Positions 54,816 to 64,000 of a DNA stretch of 64,000 nucleotides are shown here, piece after piece. The stretch's first letter is position 1. Every line of letters starts with the position of its first letter. The notes under the pieces were generated by a model, which was given only the letters and a program-made list of their open reading frames with translations, ran no database searches and had not been told where the DNA came from. This stretch comes from Arthrobacter sp. DNA4 (GTDB lineage Bacteria; Actinomycetota; Actinomycetes; Actinomycetales; Micrococcaceae). The DNA is taken from assembly GCF_024362385.1 (NCBI RefSeq), contig NZ_CP101466.1:2604001-2668000 (forward strand), in the 5' to 3' direction. The position numbers were made by a program, and so were the translations under genes.

Positions 54816-56202
54816 ATGGACACTGAAGCAGCATCAGCGGGAACCGGAACCACTGGGCACGCCGCCCGGCTGGAAAAGGCCCTGGGAGTGGTTTTGGGGA
54901 CCGGACAGATACCCCTTCGGTTGCGGGCGTGGGACGGCTCGGAAGCCGGGCCGCCGGACGCGCCGGTGCTGGAGTTCAAGTCCCGAAAGGCATTGCGGCG
55001 CATGCTCTGGTCACCGGGGCAGCTGGGACTGAGCCGGGCGTACGTGGCAGGCGACATCGAGGCCCCCGGTGACATCTTCGCGGCCTTCACGGCGTTGAGT
55101 TCGGCGGGCAAGTTCGCGGAGCCCGGTCCGTTCCGGCCGCTGTCCGCCGGTGAGCTCTGGCTGCTGCTGCGCACCGCAGTCCGGCTTGGCGCCATTGGAC
55201 CCAACCCTGCTCCGCCGCCCGAGGAGGCGCGTGTCGCGAAGAAGGGCAGGATGCATTCCCGGCGGCGGGATTCGGCCGCCATCTCGCATCATTACGACGT
55301 CGGCAACGACTTCTATGCCCTGGTGTTGGGACCGTCCATGGTCTATTCCTGCGCCGTGTGGCCGGACGGGCCTGCCACCGGGGGCCCGGCTGCCGGGTCG
55401 GGGCTGCAACCGGAGGCCGGGCCGGATGATGGCCTGGATGATGGCGCGGGTGATGTCCTCGACGCAGCGCAGGAGGCCAAGCTGGACCTTGTCTGCCGCA
55501 AGCTTGGCCTCCAGCCCGGAATGCGGGTCCTCGACGTGGGATGCGGATGGGGCAGCTTCGCTCTCCACGCGGCAGCCAGGTACGGCGCCACGGTGGTGGG
55601 CGTGACGCTGTCAACGGAGCAGGCCACCCTGGCGCGTAAGCGTGCAGCAGACGCCGGCCTCACGGACAGCGTCGAAATCCGGGTCCAGGATTACCGCGAC
55701 GTGCAGGACGGGCCGTACGACGCCATCAGTTCCATTGGCATGTCAGAGCACGTGGGACGGGCCCAGACCCCTGAGTACGCCGCCGCGCTCTTCGGGCTGC
55801 TGCGCCCGGGTGGACGGCTGCTGAACCACGCCATCTCCTGGAACGCCAAGCCCCACCGCCCCCGATCCCGACTCGTTCATCCCCCGGTACGTCTTCCCGG
55901 ACGGCGAAATGATCAGCCTCGGCGAGATGGTGTCCGCCCTGGAAACTGCCCGGTTCGAAGTCCTCGACGTGGAGGCCCTGCGGCCCCACTACGCACTGAC
56001 CCTCCGGGCCTGGGTCAGGCGGCTGGAGCAGAACTGGGCGGAAGCGGTGCAGCTGGCCGGTGAGGGGCGCGCGCGGGTGTGGCGGCTGTACATGGCAGCC
56101 AGCGCCATTGGCTTCGAAAACGGACTCACCGGAGTCAACCAGGTCCTGGTCCGCCGGCCGGGCGGGGAGGAACCGCCGTTGCGCCGCACTTCCTGGCTGT
56201 GA
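54816..56202 (+). pseudogene. Second Cfa-like methyltransferase, frameshifted
   Basis: SAM motif VLDVGCGWGSFALHAA is at about residue 236, preceded by SHHYDVGNDFYALVLG, both typical of Cfa enzymes, with an insertion of acidic and glycine residues between. At about 55847 the frame departs after ISWNA; one base further on the family sequence resumes (DPDSFIPRYVFPDGEMISLG) and runs to a stop at 56202. The region is 3n+1 bases long, as expected for one extra base, probably the second A of GCCAAGCC. Either inactive or a sequencing error. Confidence 0.85.
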
Positions 56203-56226
56203 CGAGAGCGGTTGCTGTGACGAAAG

Positions 56227-56262
56227 CGCCCTCCTGCCGGGACGTAACCCGGCAGGAGGGCG
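56227..56262. terminator. Hairpin between the second cfa gene and the symporter gene
   Basis: 15-base arms (CGCCCTCCTGCCGGG and its complement) around a 6-base loop between convergent genes. No T-tract, but the stem is perfect. Confidence 0.75.
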
Positions 56263-56295
56263 GCTTGGTGACCCCAGGGTCAGGCCTCGTTTCGG

Positions 56296-57972
56296 CTAGG
56301 CCACCGGGGAAGGCCCGCCAGGCTGGGTGAAATGCTGGGTCTTTTCGATCTGCACCACTTTCGGATCCGTTTCGTCTGCGTCGTAGTCCGTGGGCCGGGT
56401 GAGGTCTTCGCCGGTACGGACCTTGAGGGCCCGCATCACCAGGGTCAGCACGGCGGCGACCACCAGGTTCAGCGCGAACGCCGACACAGCAATGTAGACG
56501 CTGAAGTCGGTGCCGGGGATGGGCGCCACCGACCCGCCGAAGTGCGCCTTGGTCACCGGGTTGACCACGTTGTACGCGGAGACGGTACCGAAGATGATGC
56601 CCACCGCCCAGCCGACCAGGAGGGCCCAGCGGTCAAACCACCGGGTGTAGAGCCCGGCCACCACGGCGGGGAAGGTCTGCAGGATCCAGATGCCGCCCAG
56701 CAGCTGCATGTTGATGGCCGCCGACTGGTCCATGGCGATCACGAAAACCAGGGCGCCCACCTTCACCACCAGGGAGACGATCTTGGACACCTTCGCCTCG
56801 GTCTTTGGATCGACGTCCGGGCGGATGAAGTCGCGGTAGATGTTCCGGGTGAACATGTTGGCGGCGGCAATGGACATGATCGCCGCCGGTACCAGGGCCC
56901 CGATGGCGATCGCAGCCAGTGCGATGCCGGCAAACCAGGCCGGGAAGTGGTCGAGGAACAGCTGCGGAACCACCAGCTGCGGATTGACCGATCCGTCCAG
57001 GTCGATCGGCTTGGTACCCGCCTTGATGGCCACGAATCCCAGCAGTGCCAGGAAGCCCAGCATCAGCGAGTACAGCGGCAGGATGGCGGCGTTGCGGCGG
57101 ATGGTGTTGCGGGCCTTTGAGGCCAGCACCGCCGTCACCGAGTGCGGGTACATGAACAGCGCCATGGCCGAGCCCAGTGCCAGGGACCAGTAGGCGGAGT
57201 AGTTGGCCGCGCCGGGGACAAAGACACCTGCCGGCTTGCCCGTGGCCTGGTTCACCGTTCCCAGTTTGGTCTGGGCTGCGCCAAAAATGCCGTCCCAGCC
57301 GCCGAACTTGATGGGCAGGTAGATGACGGCCACAATGACGGCGAGGTAGATCAGCAGGTCCTTGACGACGGCGATCATCGCCGGGGCGCGCAGGCCCGAG
57401 GTGTAGGTGTAGGCGGCCAGGACCACGAAGGCGAGGATCAGCGGCAGGTCGGTCAGCAGGACATTGCCGGAGCTTCCCAAACCAAGCACGGTGAGCACCG
57501 CCTTGATGCCCACCAGTTGCAGCGCGATGTAGGGCATGGTGGCCACGATCCCGGTGACGGCGACGGCCAGGGAGAGCCAGCGGCTGCCGTAGCGGCCGCC
57601 CACGAAGTCCGCTGAGGTGACGTAGCCATGGCGGTGCGAGACGGACCACAACCGGCTCATGATGATGAAGATGATCGGATACAGGACGATCGTGTACGGC
57701 ACGGCGAAGAAGCCGCTCACTGCGCCGGTGGCCCACATTGCCGCCGGCACTGCCACGAAGGTGTAGGCGGTGTAGAGGTCCCCGCCCAAAAGGAACCAGG
57801 TGATCCAGGTACCGAAGCCACGGCCGCCCAGGCCCCACTCGTCCAGGCTGTGCAGCCCCTCCACTTCGGTGCTGCGGCGCCACTTGGCGGCCAGGAAGCC
57901 CATCACGGCCACGATGACGAAGAGCAGCACCACAATGATCAGGGCTGTCCAGTTGATCTCCCGGGTATTCAT
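56296..57972 (-). CDS. mctP: Sodium:solute symporter, monocarboxylate (MctP-like)
   Basis: 558 residues from the ATG at 57970-57972; the frame is open upstream across the DUF3311 gene. About 13 membrane helices, with GRGFGTWITWFLLGGDLYTA near residue 45 and the helix RYGSRWLSLAVAVTGIVATM, match the SSS family and particularly MctP permeases for acetate, lactate and pyruvate. It overlaps the DUF3311 gene by four bases, the usual partner of MctP. The tail is acidic and cytoplasmic. Confidence 0.9.
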   Translation of the reverse strand: MNTREINWTALIIVVLLFVIVAVMGFLAAKWRRSTEVEGLHSLDEWGLGGRGFGTWITWFLLGGDLYTAYTFVAVPAAMWATGAVSGFFAVPYTIVLYPIIFIIMSRLWSVSHRHGYVTSADFVGGRYGSRWLSLAVAVTGIVATMPYIALQLVGIKAVLTVLGLGSSGNVLLTDLPLILAFVVLAAYTYTSGLRAPAMIAVVKDLLIYLAVIVAVIYLPIKFGGWDGIFGAAQTKLGTVNQATGKPAGVFVPGAANYSAYWSLALGSAMALFMYPHSVTAVLASKARNTIRRNAAILPLYSLMLGFLALLGFVAIKAGTKPIDLDGSVNPQLVVPQLFLDHFPAWFAGIALAAIAIGALVPAAIMSIAAANMFTRNIYRDFIRPDVDPKTEAKVSKIVSLVVKVGALVFVIAMDQSAAINMQLLGGIWILQTFPAVVAGLYTRWFDRWALLVGWAVGIIFGTVSAYNVVNPVTKAHFGGSVAPIPGTDFSVYIAVSAFALNLVVAAVLTLVMRALKVRTGEDLTRPTDYDADETDPKVVQIEKTQHFTQPGGPSPVA

Positions 57973-58340
57973 GGCCGGTCCCCTCCCAAACCGGCCCCGG
58001 CGGAGGCAGTGCCTGCCTGGGGCGGGCCACCTGCACGGGCCTCGGCCCGCCGTCGTCGGTCCTCCCTGGTGACCAGCCAGTACGCGCTCCCGGTCAGGAT
58101 CGCAGAGACCGGCACCCACAGCAGCTGGTACCAGTAGAAGAACGGCATCCCGCCCAGCCGCGGCGCGTCAAAAGCGTAGAGCTGCGGCATCAGGGGAAAG
58201 AGAATGGCGGCGGCCAGCAGGATGCCGGCGCCTATGTAAGGAGCGGGCCTGGTAAGCCCCCGGATGGCGGTGTCCCGCGTCAGGCGGGATTCTTCGGGAA
58301 AGGCTTCGCCGTCCGGCCTGTAGCCGTCTGCGTGGGACAT
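57969..58340 (-). CDS. DUF3311 small membrane subunit of the symporter
   Basis: 123 residues with two membrane helices (about residues 37-55 and 72-90; GMPFFYWYQLLWVPVSAIL is the DUF3311 signature). Basic cytoplasmic tail. DUF3311 proteins are encoded next to MctP-like symporters and are thought to be accessory subunits. Overlaps mctP by four bases. Confidence 0.85.
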   Translation of the reverse strand: MSHADGYRPDGEAFPEESRLTRDTAIRGLTRPAPYIGAGILLAAAILFPLMPQLYAFDAPRLGGMPFFYWYQLLWVPVSAILTGSAYWLVTREDRRRRAEARAGGPPQAGTASAGAGLGGDRP

Positions 58341-58488
58341 CTGCGACCTCCTCGTCAGCCCGTCCCGCGGCCGCCGCCTTGGATGAAAGCAGTCCGGAGG
58401 CGGGACGATGTGCCCTCAATCACAGTTGTACCGCGCTTTGACCTGCGCCGGAAGGGTTAGGGCCACTATCGGTTGCCAGTGGCAACAA

Positions 58489-58523
58489 AAAAGGGAACCA
58501 TCACGTGGTGATGGTTCCCTTTT
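58489..58523 (-). terminator. Rho-independent terminator of the first tRNA-Ala gene
   Basis: 16-bp perfect stem (AAAAGGGAACCATCAC and its complement) with a 3-base loop. On the minus strand it ends in six T residues. Starts 10 bases past the encoded CCA. Confidence 0.9.
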
Positions 58524-58535
58524 CCGGTGTATTGG

Positions 58536-58608
58536 TGGAGCTGAGGGGACTCGAACCCCTGACCCCCTGCATGCCATGCAGGTGCGCTACCAGCTGCGCC
58601 ACAGCCCC
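58536..58608 (-). tRNA. tRNA-Ala (GGC)
   Basis: 73 bases with standard stems: acceptor GGGGCTG/CAGCTCC, D stem GCGC, anticodon stem CCTGC/GCAGG with loop ATGGCAT (anticodon GGC) and TTCGAGT T loop. CCA is encoded at the 3' end (58533-58535). A second copy of identical body lies 240 bases upstream. Confidence 0.97.
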
Positions 58609-58807
58609 GTACTCTTGTCTTTTCCGGTCGAATTCCCCGGAGCAACCTGACCAGAGTAATGCACTTTTCCGCTGGACGCCAATCGGCCGTCAACTGCCGC
58701 TGCCCAGGCCCTGAACGCACCCGTTCCTGGACAAACCACCGGGGAACGCGCGGGTGCCAAGTCCGGATGCCGGTGCAATCCGGAGCATCCGGGCTGCGGG
58801 CACAAAA

Positions 58808-58842
58808 AAGTCCGCCGGAACCAAAGTGGTTCCGGCGGACTT
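58808..58842 (-). terminator. Rho-independent terminator of the second tRNA-Ala gene
   Basis: 16-bp perfect stem (AAGTCCGCCGGAACCA and its complement) with a 3-base loop, then six T residues on the minus strand. Unrelated in sequence to the other tRNA terminator. Confidence 0.9.
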
Positions 58843-58847
58843 ACCGG

Positions 58848-58920
58848 TGGAGCTGAGGGGACTCGAACCCCTGACCCCCTGCATGCCATGCAGGTGCGCT
58901 ACCAGCTGCGCCACAGCCCC
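58848..58920 (-). tRNA. tRNA-Ala (GGC), second copy
   Basis: The 73-base body is identical to the copy at 58536-58608, including anticodon GGC. Here the 3' end is followed by CCG, so CCA must be added after transcription. It has its own terminator and so is an independent unit. Confidence 0.97.
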
Positions 58921-59034
58921 GGATTGTTGCTGCTCTATGCTGCTTTCCCCGGGGTCTCCCCCGAAGCAACTCAAATATCTTAGAACAGCAATTCCGAAAA
59001 TTCCAAATCGGGAATATTCACTGCCGGGCGGAGG

Positions 59035-59436
59035 CTACTCGCTGTCGGAAACCGCAGCGGCCTTGGCGGACGAGTCATCGCCGAGCTGCAGGTCCACCAC
59101 GGGGCAGTCCTTCCAGAGGCGTTCCAGGGCGTAGAAGACCCGGTCTTCCTCGTGCTGGACATGGATCACGACGTCGGCGTAATCCAGCAGGACCCAGCGG
59201 CCGCCGGACCTGCCCTCGCGGCGGACCGGGCGAAGGTCCTGCTTGGCGAGTTCTTCCTCGATGCCGTCCACGATGGCGTTGACCTGGCGTTCGCTGGGCG
59301 CCGACGCGATGAGGAAGACATCAGCGAGGGCCAGGCGTTCGCTCACATCCATGGCGACGATGTCCTGGGCGATCTTGTCCGCGGCAGCTTTGGCAGCCGT
59401 ACGGGCTATGGCGATGGACGATTCTGTTGCAGTCAC
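59035..59436 (-). CDS. rsfS: Ribosome silencing factor RsfS
   Basis: 133 residues from the GTG at 59434-59436 with AAGGAG four bases upstream. The family blocks are DVSERLALADVFLIASAPSE, a GGRWVLLDYADVVIHV segment and YALERLWKDCP. RsfS binds ribosomal protein L14 (uL14) and blocks subunit joining in starvation. The frame is open far upstream (to 60780) because the preceding gene is frameshifted into it; the ribosome binding site and family length support the short start. Confidence 0.95.
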   Translation of the reverse strand: MTATESSIAIARTAAKAAADKIAQDIVAMDVSERLALADVFLIASAPSERQVNAIVDGIEEELAKQDLRPVRREGRSGGRWVLLDYADVVIHVQHEEDRVFYALERLWKDCPVVDLQLGDDSSAKAAAVSDSE

Positions 59437-59477
59437 GGGACTCCTTGTTTGGGTTAAGTGTTGATGCCGCCGGCGGG

Positions 59478-60729
59478 TCAGCGGGACATGCCGCTGACGA
59501 TCAGGATGATGCCGGCGACGAGGGCCAGGATCCCGAACGCGAGGATGCAGAACTGGAGGATCCGGTTTCGGCGGGCCCGGCTCAGGCCCGCGGTGGCGGC
59601 ATCCAGGGGATCCAGTCCGTAAGCGGACCGGGCAGGAACCCGGGGAAGGTCCTCGAAGAGGTCCTCCGACTGGACTTCCGGAGACGATACCGGTTGGGGA
59701 CGGGGCGGCTTTGGCGGCTGCCTCGGCGCGCGCGATGACCTGGGAGCGGCCGGTCGCGGAGTCCGGGGCGGGTGCCTTGGGCCGGGGAGCAGGCCGCCGT
59801 TTTCCGGCGCCGGGGACCTTGGTCCCGGGGACCTTGGTTCCGGGCCGGGTGGTGACCGGGACATGGGAGGTGGCCGGCGGCTTCATGACTGGCCGCTCGA
59901 CGCCGGGCACCTGCACGAACTCCAGCGGCGTCACCATGGCCAGGTTGTTGGCGGTGGACGGACCGGGCTTGTCCTTGGGTGCGGAATCCCTGCCCGGGGC
60001 AGCGGGGCTGCCCGGGGCGGTGGGGGTGCCGGCCTGTTCGGCAAGCTTCTGCCGCGCCATGGCGCGGCGGTTCATAACCGCGGCCCGTTCGGCAAGCGCA
60101 ATCTGTTCCGCCAGGATTTCGGGATCCACGACTTCCGGATCCAGGGAGGCAATGTGCTCCATCTTGGCGATCTGGTTCCTGGCCTGCGCGGCGATGAGTG
60201 CGCGCGCCTCCAGGGCCTGTTCCACCGTCATGCCCTCCGGGGCGGTTCCGGGCGCAGTCTTTACCTCGTCCGTCTTCTTCCCCACCACGCCACCTTCACG
60301 TGGAGGCGCGGCTTTCGGGGCCGGAGCAGCGGCGGGCGGAACGATGGGATTGGCTGCAGTCAGCGCCTGCTCTTTGAGTTGCTGCAACCGCAGCTGGCGC
60401 CGGGTAGGCGGCCCTCCCGCGGCAAGCTGCCCTTCCTTTTCCTCAAGCTCCTTGATGGTGCGCAGCGCGGCGCGGTCGCGGGCCCGGATCTGGGAGGACC
60501 GCTGCGTGGCCGTGGGGTCCGGGGCTGCCTGCGGGCGCGCTGCAGGGGCGGCTCCCCCGGCGGGACCGGGACGGGCGGCCGGATCCTGGCCGTCCCGTGA
60601 GGGCGCGCTGTCAGCCGGCCGGTTCGCGGCAGGCGGGCGCTGCTCCGTGGTAAGCAGGGCAGCCTGTTGGGCGTCCCTGGCCTTCCGGAGTTCCCGGCGG
60701 CTGCGGATTGGGGGCTGTTCCTGACTCAT
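59478..60729 (-). pseudogene. Tail-anchored membrane protein gene, frameshifted
   Basis: Start ATG at 60727-60729 (MSQEQPPIRSRRELRKARDA); an upstream ATG overlaps nadD. A long Ala/Pro-rich cytoplasmic region contains coiled-coil parts (RDRAALRTIKELEEKEGQ). After ARAEAAAKAAPSP the frame loses family character and runs into rsfS; one base further on, near 59690-59740, it continues as VPARSAYGLDPLDAATAG and a C-terminal membrane helix (FCILAFGILALVAGIILIVS) to a stop at 59478. Length is 3n+1, i.e. one extra base. Function unknown; the gene usually sits between nadD and rsfS in Arthrobacter. Confidence 0.75.
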
Positions 60730-60736
60730 TGAGAAC

Positions 60737-61354
60737 TCATTCAGTACTGGCTGGTTCGCGTGCTTCGGAAGTTGGGTCATCCGCGCCTGCGGGTGCGTCG
60801 GAATACAGGCCGTACTTGGCGATGTACTGGACTACCCCGTCCGGGACCAGGTACCAGACCGGGTTATTCGCGGCCACGCGGGCACGGCAGTCCGTCGACG
60901 AAATGGCCATGGCGGGCACTTCGAGCAGGCTGACATCGTCACGGCCCATGCCGTCAAGGACATGGCCGGGCCGGGTGACGCCCACGAAGTGCGCCAGCGA
61001 CCACAGTTCGTCGATGTCCTTCCAGGACAGGATCTGCGCCAGGGCGTCCGCGCCGGTGATGAAGAACAGGTCGGCGTCGGGGCGCTGGGCCCTCAGGTCG
61101 CGGAGGGTGTCGATGGTGTAGGTGGGACCCGGGCGGTCAACATCGACACGGCTGACGGTGAAGCGCGGATTGGACGCCGTGGCGATGACGGTCATCAGAT
61201 ACCGGTGCTCGGGCTCGCTGACCTGTTTATGGGACTTTTGCCATGGTTGCCCGGTGGGGACGAAGACCACCTCGTCGAGGTCGAACTCCGCCGCGACTTC
61301 GCTGGCAGCCACAAGGTGGCCGTGGTGGATGGGATCGAAGGTTCCGCCCATCAC
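60737..61354 (-). CDS. nadD: Nicotinate-nucleotide adenylyltransferase NadD
   Basis: 205 residues. [12 protein letters not shown] at residues 3-14 holds the nucleotidyltransferase HxGH motif and [15 protein letters not shown] near residue 157 the second (ISSTxxR) motif. It makes nicotinate adenine dinucleotide for NAD synthesis. The start is GTG at 61354 or the next ATG; GGGGGAGG lies 12 bases upstream. Part of a proB-proA-nadD-rsfS block. Confidence 0.95.
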   Translation of the reverse strand: MMGGTFDPIHHGHLVAASEVAAEFDLDEVVFVPTGQPWQKSHKQVSEPEHRYLMTVIATASNPRFTVSRVDVDRPGPTYTIDTLRDLRAQRPDADLFFITGADALAQILSWKDIDELWSLAHFVGVTRPGHVLDGMGRDDVSLLEVPAMAISSTDCRARVAANNPVWYLVPDGVVQYIAKYGLYSDAPAGADDPTSEAREPASTE

Positions 61355-61406
61355 GCCCAGCCGCAGCCTCCCCCGGGCCCCATTGCGTTGCAGGTTGTGG
61401 GAAATC

Positions 61407-61646
61407 TTAGTGGCCCTGCCCGCGATCGTGCTTGTTGGGGTGCTGGCGGTGCGGATCCGCGTGCTCGTCCGTGGCGGCGTGCCGGTTGCCGAGGTTGTTG
61501 TAGGACCAGGCGATGAGCATCAGCACGACCAGGATGGCGAACATGGATACGCCAAAGACCCACGGCTCGGCCCACAGCGGCGCAAGCTCCTCATGGCCTG
61601 ATTCACCTGCGGCGGCGACGGACGTGGCAATCTGCTGGAGCAGCAT
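61407..61646 (-). CDS. Small membrane protein between proA and nadD
   Basis: 79 residues with one membrane helix at about residues 29-47 ([19 protein letters not shown]) and a His/Asp-rich cytoplasmic tail. Such a short protein is a frequent neighbour of nadD in Arthrobacter. Function unknown. The histidine-rich tail might bind metal, but this is weak. Confidence 0.65.
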   Translation of the reverse strand: MLLQQIATSVAAAGESGHEELAPLWAEPWVFGVSMFAILVVLMLIAWSYNNLGNRHAATDEHADPHRQHPNKHDRGQGH

Positions 61647-61724
61647 TTTCTCCCTTTGTTCAAGGATTCAGAGGCAGCGGAACTTTCCATTGCCTTCCGG
61701 GTTCTGGTCTATGTTACCGCGTTG

Positions 61725-63107
61725 CTACCCGCGGACCTGGCCTTCGCCCTGGACGATCCACTTCGTGGTGGTGAGCTCGGTCAGGCCCATGGGGCCGCGG
61801 GCGTGCAGCTTCTGCGTGGAGATGCCCACCTCGGCACCCAGGCCCAGCTCCCCGCCGTCCGTAAACCGGGTGGAGGCGTTGACGATCACGGCAGCGGAGT
61901 CAACCTCAGCGATGAAGCGCTCGGCGTTGGCAAGGCTGTTGGTGAGGATCGCTTCCGTGTGTCCGGTGGACCAGGTCCGGATGTGCTGGACGGCTTCGTC
62001 CAGGCTGTCCACCATGGCCACAGCCAGATCCAGGTCCATGTACTCGGTTCCCCAGTCCACGTCCGTCGCCGGCTGGGTTTCGATGGCGGGAGGCAGCGCC
62101 GCGCTGATGCGCCCGTCCACGTGGAGCCGGACACCGGCGCTGCGCAGGGCGGCAGCGACGGCGGGCAAGACGGTTGAGCCCGAGTGGACCAGCAACGTTT
62201 CCACGGTATTGCACACACTGGGCCGCTGCGTCTTGGCGTTGAGCAGGATCTCCACGGCCATGTTCTCGTCGGCGGACTCATCAATGAAGATGTGGACGTT
62301 CCCCTCTCCCGTTTCGATGACCGGCACGGCGGAGTTGGTGACCACGGTCTGGATCAGGTCCCGGCCGCCGCGGGGAATCAGGACATCCACCCTGCCCCGG
62401 GCCTTCATCAGGACGGCGGCGCCCGCACGGCCGTACTGGTCCACCGTCTGGACTGCGTCAGCGGGCAGGCCAACGGATTCCAGGGCTTCGCGCAGAATCC
62501 GGACCAGCACCTGGTTGGTGGCTTCTGCTGCGCTGCCGCCGCGGAGGATCACGGCGTTTCCGCTCTTGAGGGCCAGCCCTGCGATGTCAACGGTGACGTT
62601 GGGCCGTGCCTCGTAGATGGCTGCCACCACGCCCATGGGAACGTTGACCTGGCGGAGGCGCAGCCCGTTGGGGAGCGTCTGCCCGCGCACCACGTTGCCC
62701 ACGGGGTCCGGGAGGTTGGCCAGGTTCTCGAGGGCGGCCACGAGCCCGGCTACACGCGTTTCGGTAAGGGTAAGCCGGTCCAGGAGGGCGGCGGAGGTGC
62801 CGTTGGCCTTGCCCCGCTGCACGTCCATCGCGTTGGCGGCGAGAATGGCCGGGACGTTCTCCTGCAGGGCGGCGCCCACGGCCCGGAGGGCGCGGTCTTT
62901 CCAGGCCCGGTTGGCGGTGGCCATCCTGCGGGCGGCGTGGCGGGACCGGTCCGTGATGGCGTGGACAGCTGCCTCCACTTCTGCGGCGGACACCTCCGCA
63001 CCCGAAACGGGCACCTCAGCCGATGCCGGTCCTGCTGAGGGACCCGGCTGCGCCTGCGCAGCAGTGGTTCCGGAATTTTCAGCAGTATGGATCAGGGCTT
63101 CAGTCAT
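61725..63107 (-). CDS. proA: Gamma-glutamyl phosphate reductase ProA
   Basis: 460 residues. The catalytic cysteine lies in QRPSVCNTVETLLVH, and VNVPMGVVAAIYEARPNVTV is the conserved NADPH-domain block. An N-terminal extension of about 40 Ala/Ser-rich residues is present, as in some actinobacteria. Reduces glutamyl phosphate in proline synthesis. It starts 26 bases after proB, so the two are an operon. Confidence 0.96.
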   Translation of the reverse strand: MTEALIHTAENSGTTAAQAQPGPSAGPASAEVPVSGAEVSAAEVEAAVHAITDRSRHAARRMATANRAWKDRALRAVGAALQENVPAILAANAMDVQRGKANGTSAALLDRLTLTETRVAGLVAALENLANLPDPVGNVVRGQTLPNGLRLRQVNVPMGVVAAIYEARPNVTVDIAGLALKSGNAVILRGGSAAEATNQVLVRILREALESVGLPADAVQTVDQYGRAGAAVLMKARGRVDVLIPRGGRDLIQTVVTNSAVPVIETGEGNVHIFIDESADENMAVEILLNAKTQRPSVCNTVETLLVHSGSTVLPAVAAALRSAGVRLHVDGRISAALPPAIETQPATDVDWGTEYMDLDLAVAMVDSLDEAVQHIRTWSTGHTEAILTNSLANAERFIAEVDSAAVIVNASTRFTDGGELGLGAEVGISTQKLHARGPMGLTELTTTKWIVQGEGQVRG

Positions 63108-63133
63108 GATCCAAGTTTAGGCGAGGCGGCAGC

Positions 63134-64000
63134 TCAGACCAGCACCAGGTCGTCAACATGAACAACTTCACGGTCATAGCCGCTGCCCAGTGCCTCGCCC
63201 AGCTCGTGCGTGGACCGCCCCAGCATCCGCGGCAGTTCCTCCGACGAGTAATTCACCAGCCCGCGCGCAACGACGGTGCCGTCGGCTCCGGCCAGCTCGA
63301 CGGCGTCGCCCGCTTCAAAGTCGCCGTGCACCGCGGAGATGCCCGCCGGCAGGAGGGACGTGCGGTGGTGCCGCACGGCGCGGACCGCACCGTCGTCCAG
63401 AACCAGCCGGCCCTGCACCGAGGCAACGTGTGCCAGCCAAAGGAGGCGGACCGGTTTGCGGGAGCCGTTGACGGAGAACCACGTGCCCACGTCCTCGCCG
63501 TTCAAGGCTGCGGCAGCATTGGGCGTGGAGGTCACCAGGGCGTGGATCCCCGATCCTGCCGCCATGCTGGCAGCTTCCACTTTGGTCATCATTCCCCCGG
63601 TGCCCACGCCGGCCTTGCCCGCTTTGCCGATGGAGACGCCCTCGAGGTCGTGCGCGCCGGTGACCAGCGGGATGCGCTTGGCACCCTGGGCGGGCGGACC
63701 GTCGTAGAGGGAGTCGACGTCGGACAGCAGCACGAGCGCATCGGCGCGCACCAGGTGCGCCACCAGGGCTGCGAGCCGGTCGTTGTCGCCAAAGCGGATC
63801 TCGTGGGTGGCCACGGTGTCATTTTCATTGACCACGGGGACCACCCCGAGGCTCAGCAGCCTGTCCATGGCGCGGAGGGCATTGGTGTGCTGGCTGCGCC
63901 GCATCAGGTCTTCGGCCGTCAGCAGGACCTGGCTCACGGTGACGCCGTGTGCACCGAAGGCCTGGGTGTACCGCGCCATCAGGAGCCCCTGGCCCACGCT
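63134..64000 (-). CDS. proB: Glutamate 5-kinase ProB (5' end outside the window)
   Basis: 289 codons of the C-terminal part; the frame continues past 64000. VPVVNENDTVATHEIRFGDN and ALVLLSDVDSLYDG are conserved amino-acid-kinase blocks, GTGGMMTKVEAASMA holds the K-T loop, and a PUA domain occupies about the last 90 residues (FEAGDAVELAGADGTVVARG). First step of proline synthesis, inhibited by proline in the family. Confidence 0.96.
   Translation of the reverse strand, partial: SVGQGLLMARYTQAFGAHGVTVSQVLLTAEDLMRRSQHTNALRAMDRLLSLGVVPVVNENDTVATHEIRFGDNDRLAALVAHLVRADALVLLSDVDSLYDGPPAQGAKRIPLVTGAHDLEGVSIGKAGKAGVGTGGMMTKVEAASMAAGSGIHALVTSTPNAAAALNGEDVGTWFSVNGSRKPVRLLWLAHVASVQGRLVLDDGAVRAVRHHRTSLLPAGISAVHGDFEAGDAVELAGADGTVVARGLVNYSSEELPRMLGRSTHELGEALGSGYDREVVHVDDLVLV

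Noticed and set aside
53687..55282. The long form of the flavin monooxygenase (531 codons)
   Set aside because: The extra N-terminal 170 codons are antisense to the second cfa gene and precede the normal start of the FAD-binding domain.
59035..60780. RsfS as a 581-residue fusion protein
   Set aside because: The normal rsfS start with its own ribosome binding site lies at 59436, and the upstream part shows a frameshift out of its membrane-anchor frame.

Overview
The window is high-GC DNA with almost gapless, often overlapping genes, GTG/TTG starts, an NrdR-type nrdHIEF locus, metF-metE, a proB-proA-nadD-rsfS block and mycolate-free actinobacterial lipid genes. This suggests an actinobacterium of the Arthrobacter/Pseudarthrobacter type. 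The genus is inferred from gene content and protein style; no search was run.

Layout. 1-4060: end of a DUF3090 gene, a small membrane protein, a PspA/IM30 protein, a STAS-like protein and a DUF222/HNH nuclease closed by a hairpin. 4313-13087: accessory island with a leftward nuclease-NACHT NTPase gene and a leftward tniA-tniB-tniQ transposition module followed by a protein made of five zinc-ribbon repeats; tniA lacks its N-terminal part and abuts a divergent XRE regulator. 13230-16521: four poorly known membrane or envelope proteins. 16759-27781: defence island with a methylase-like protein lacking clear catalytic motifs, hsdM, hsdS, an hsdR split by an in-frame amber codon, then a two-gene unit encoding a STAND ATPase and a protein ending in a HEPN-type Rx4H motif. 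The genes from hsdS on look AT-richer than the rest, which fits lateral transfer.

28107-64000 is mostly core genome. nrdHIEF (class Ib ribonucleotide reductase) has an NrdR-like box upstream. Next come tspO, an FAD oxidoreductase/DUF1365/Cfa lipid-modification operon with a divergent LysR gene, metF-metE with a possible structured leader, and a MoxR/DUF58/VWA operon whose last gene is frameshifted. They are followed by a ROK-regulated sugar ABC transporter without its own ATPase, a methyltransferase and flavin monooxygenase pair, a frameshifted second Cfa gene, a DUF3311/sodium-solute symporter operon, two tRNA-Ala(GGC) genes each with a strong terminator, rsfS, a frameshifted membrane-protein gene, nadD, proA and the 3' part of proB.

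Four genes carry disruptions: hsdR (stop codon), the TPR-like gene at 42610-43323 (three single-base losses), the second cfa (one extra base) and the gene before rsfS (one extra base). Three of these are outside the mobile regions, so assembly error must be excluded before they are read as biology. The best candidates for something new are the STAND/HEPN pair, the zinc-ribbon protein attached to tniABQ, and the nuclease-NACHT gene beside it.
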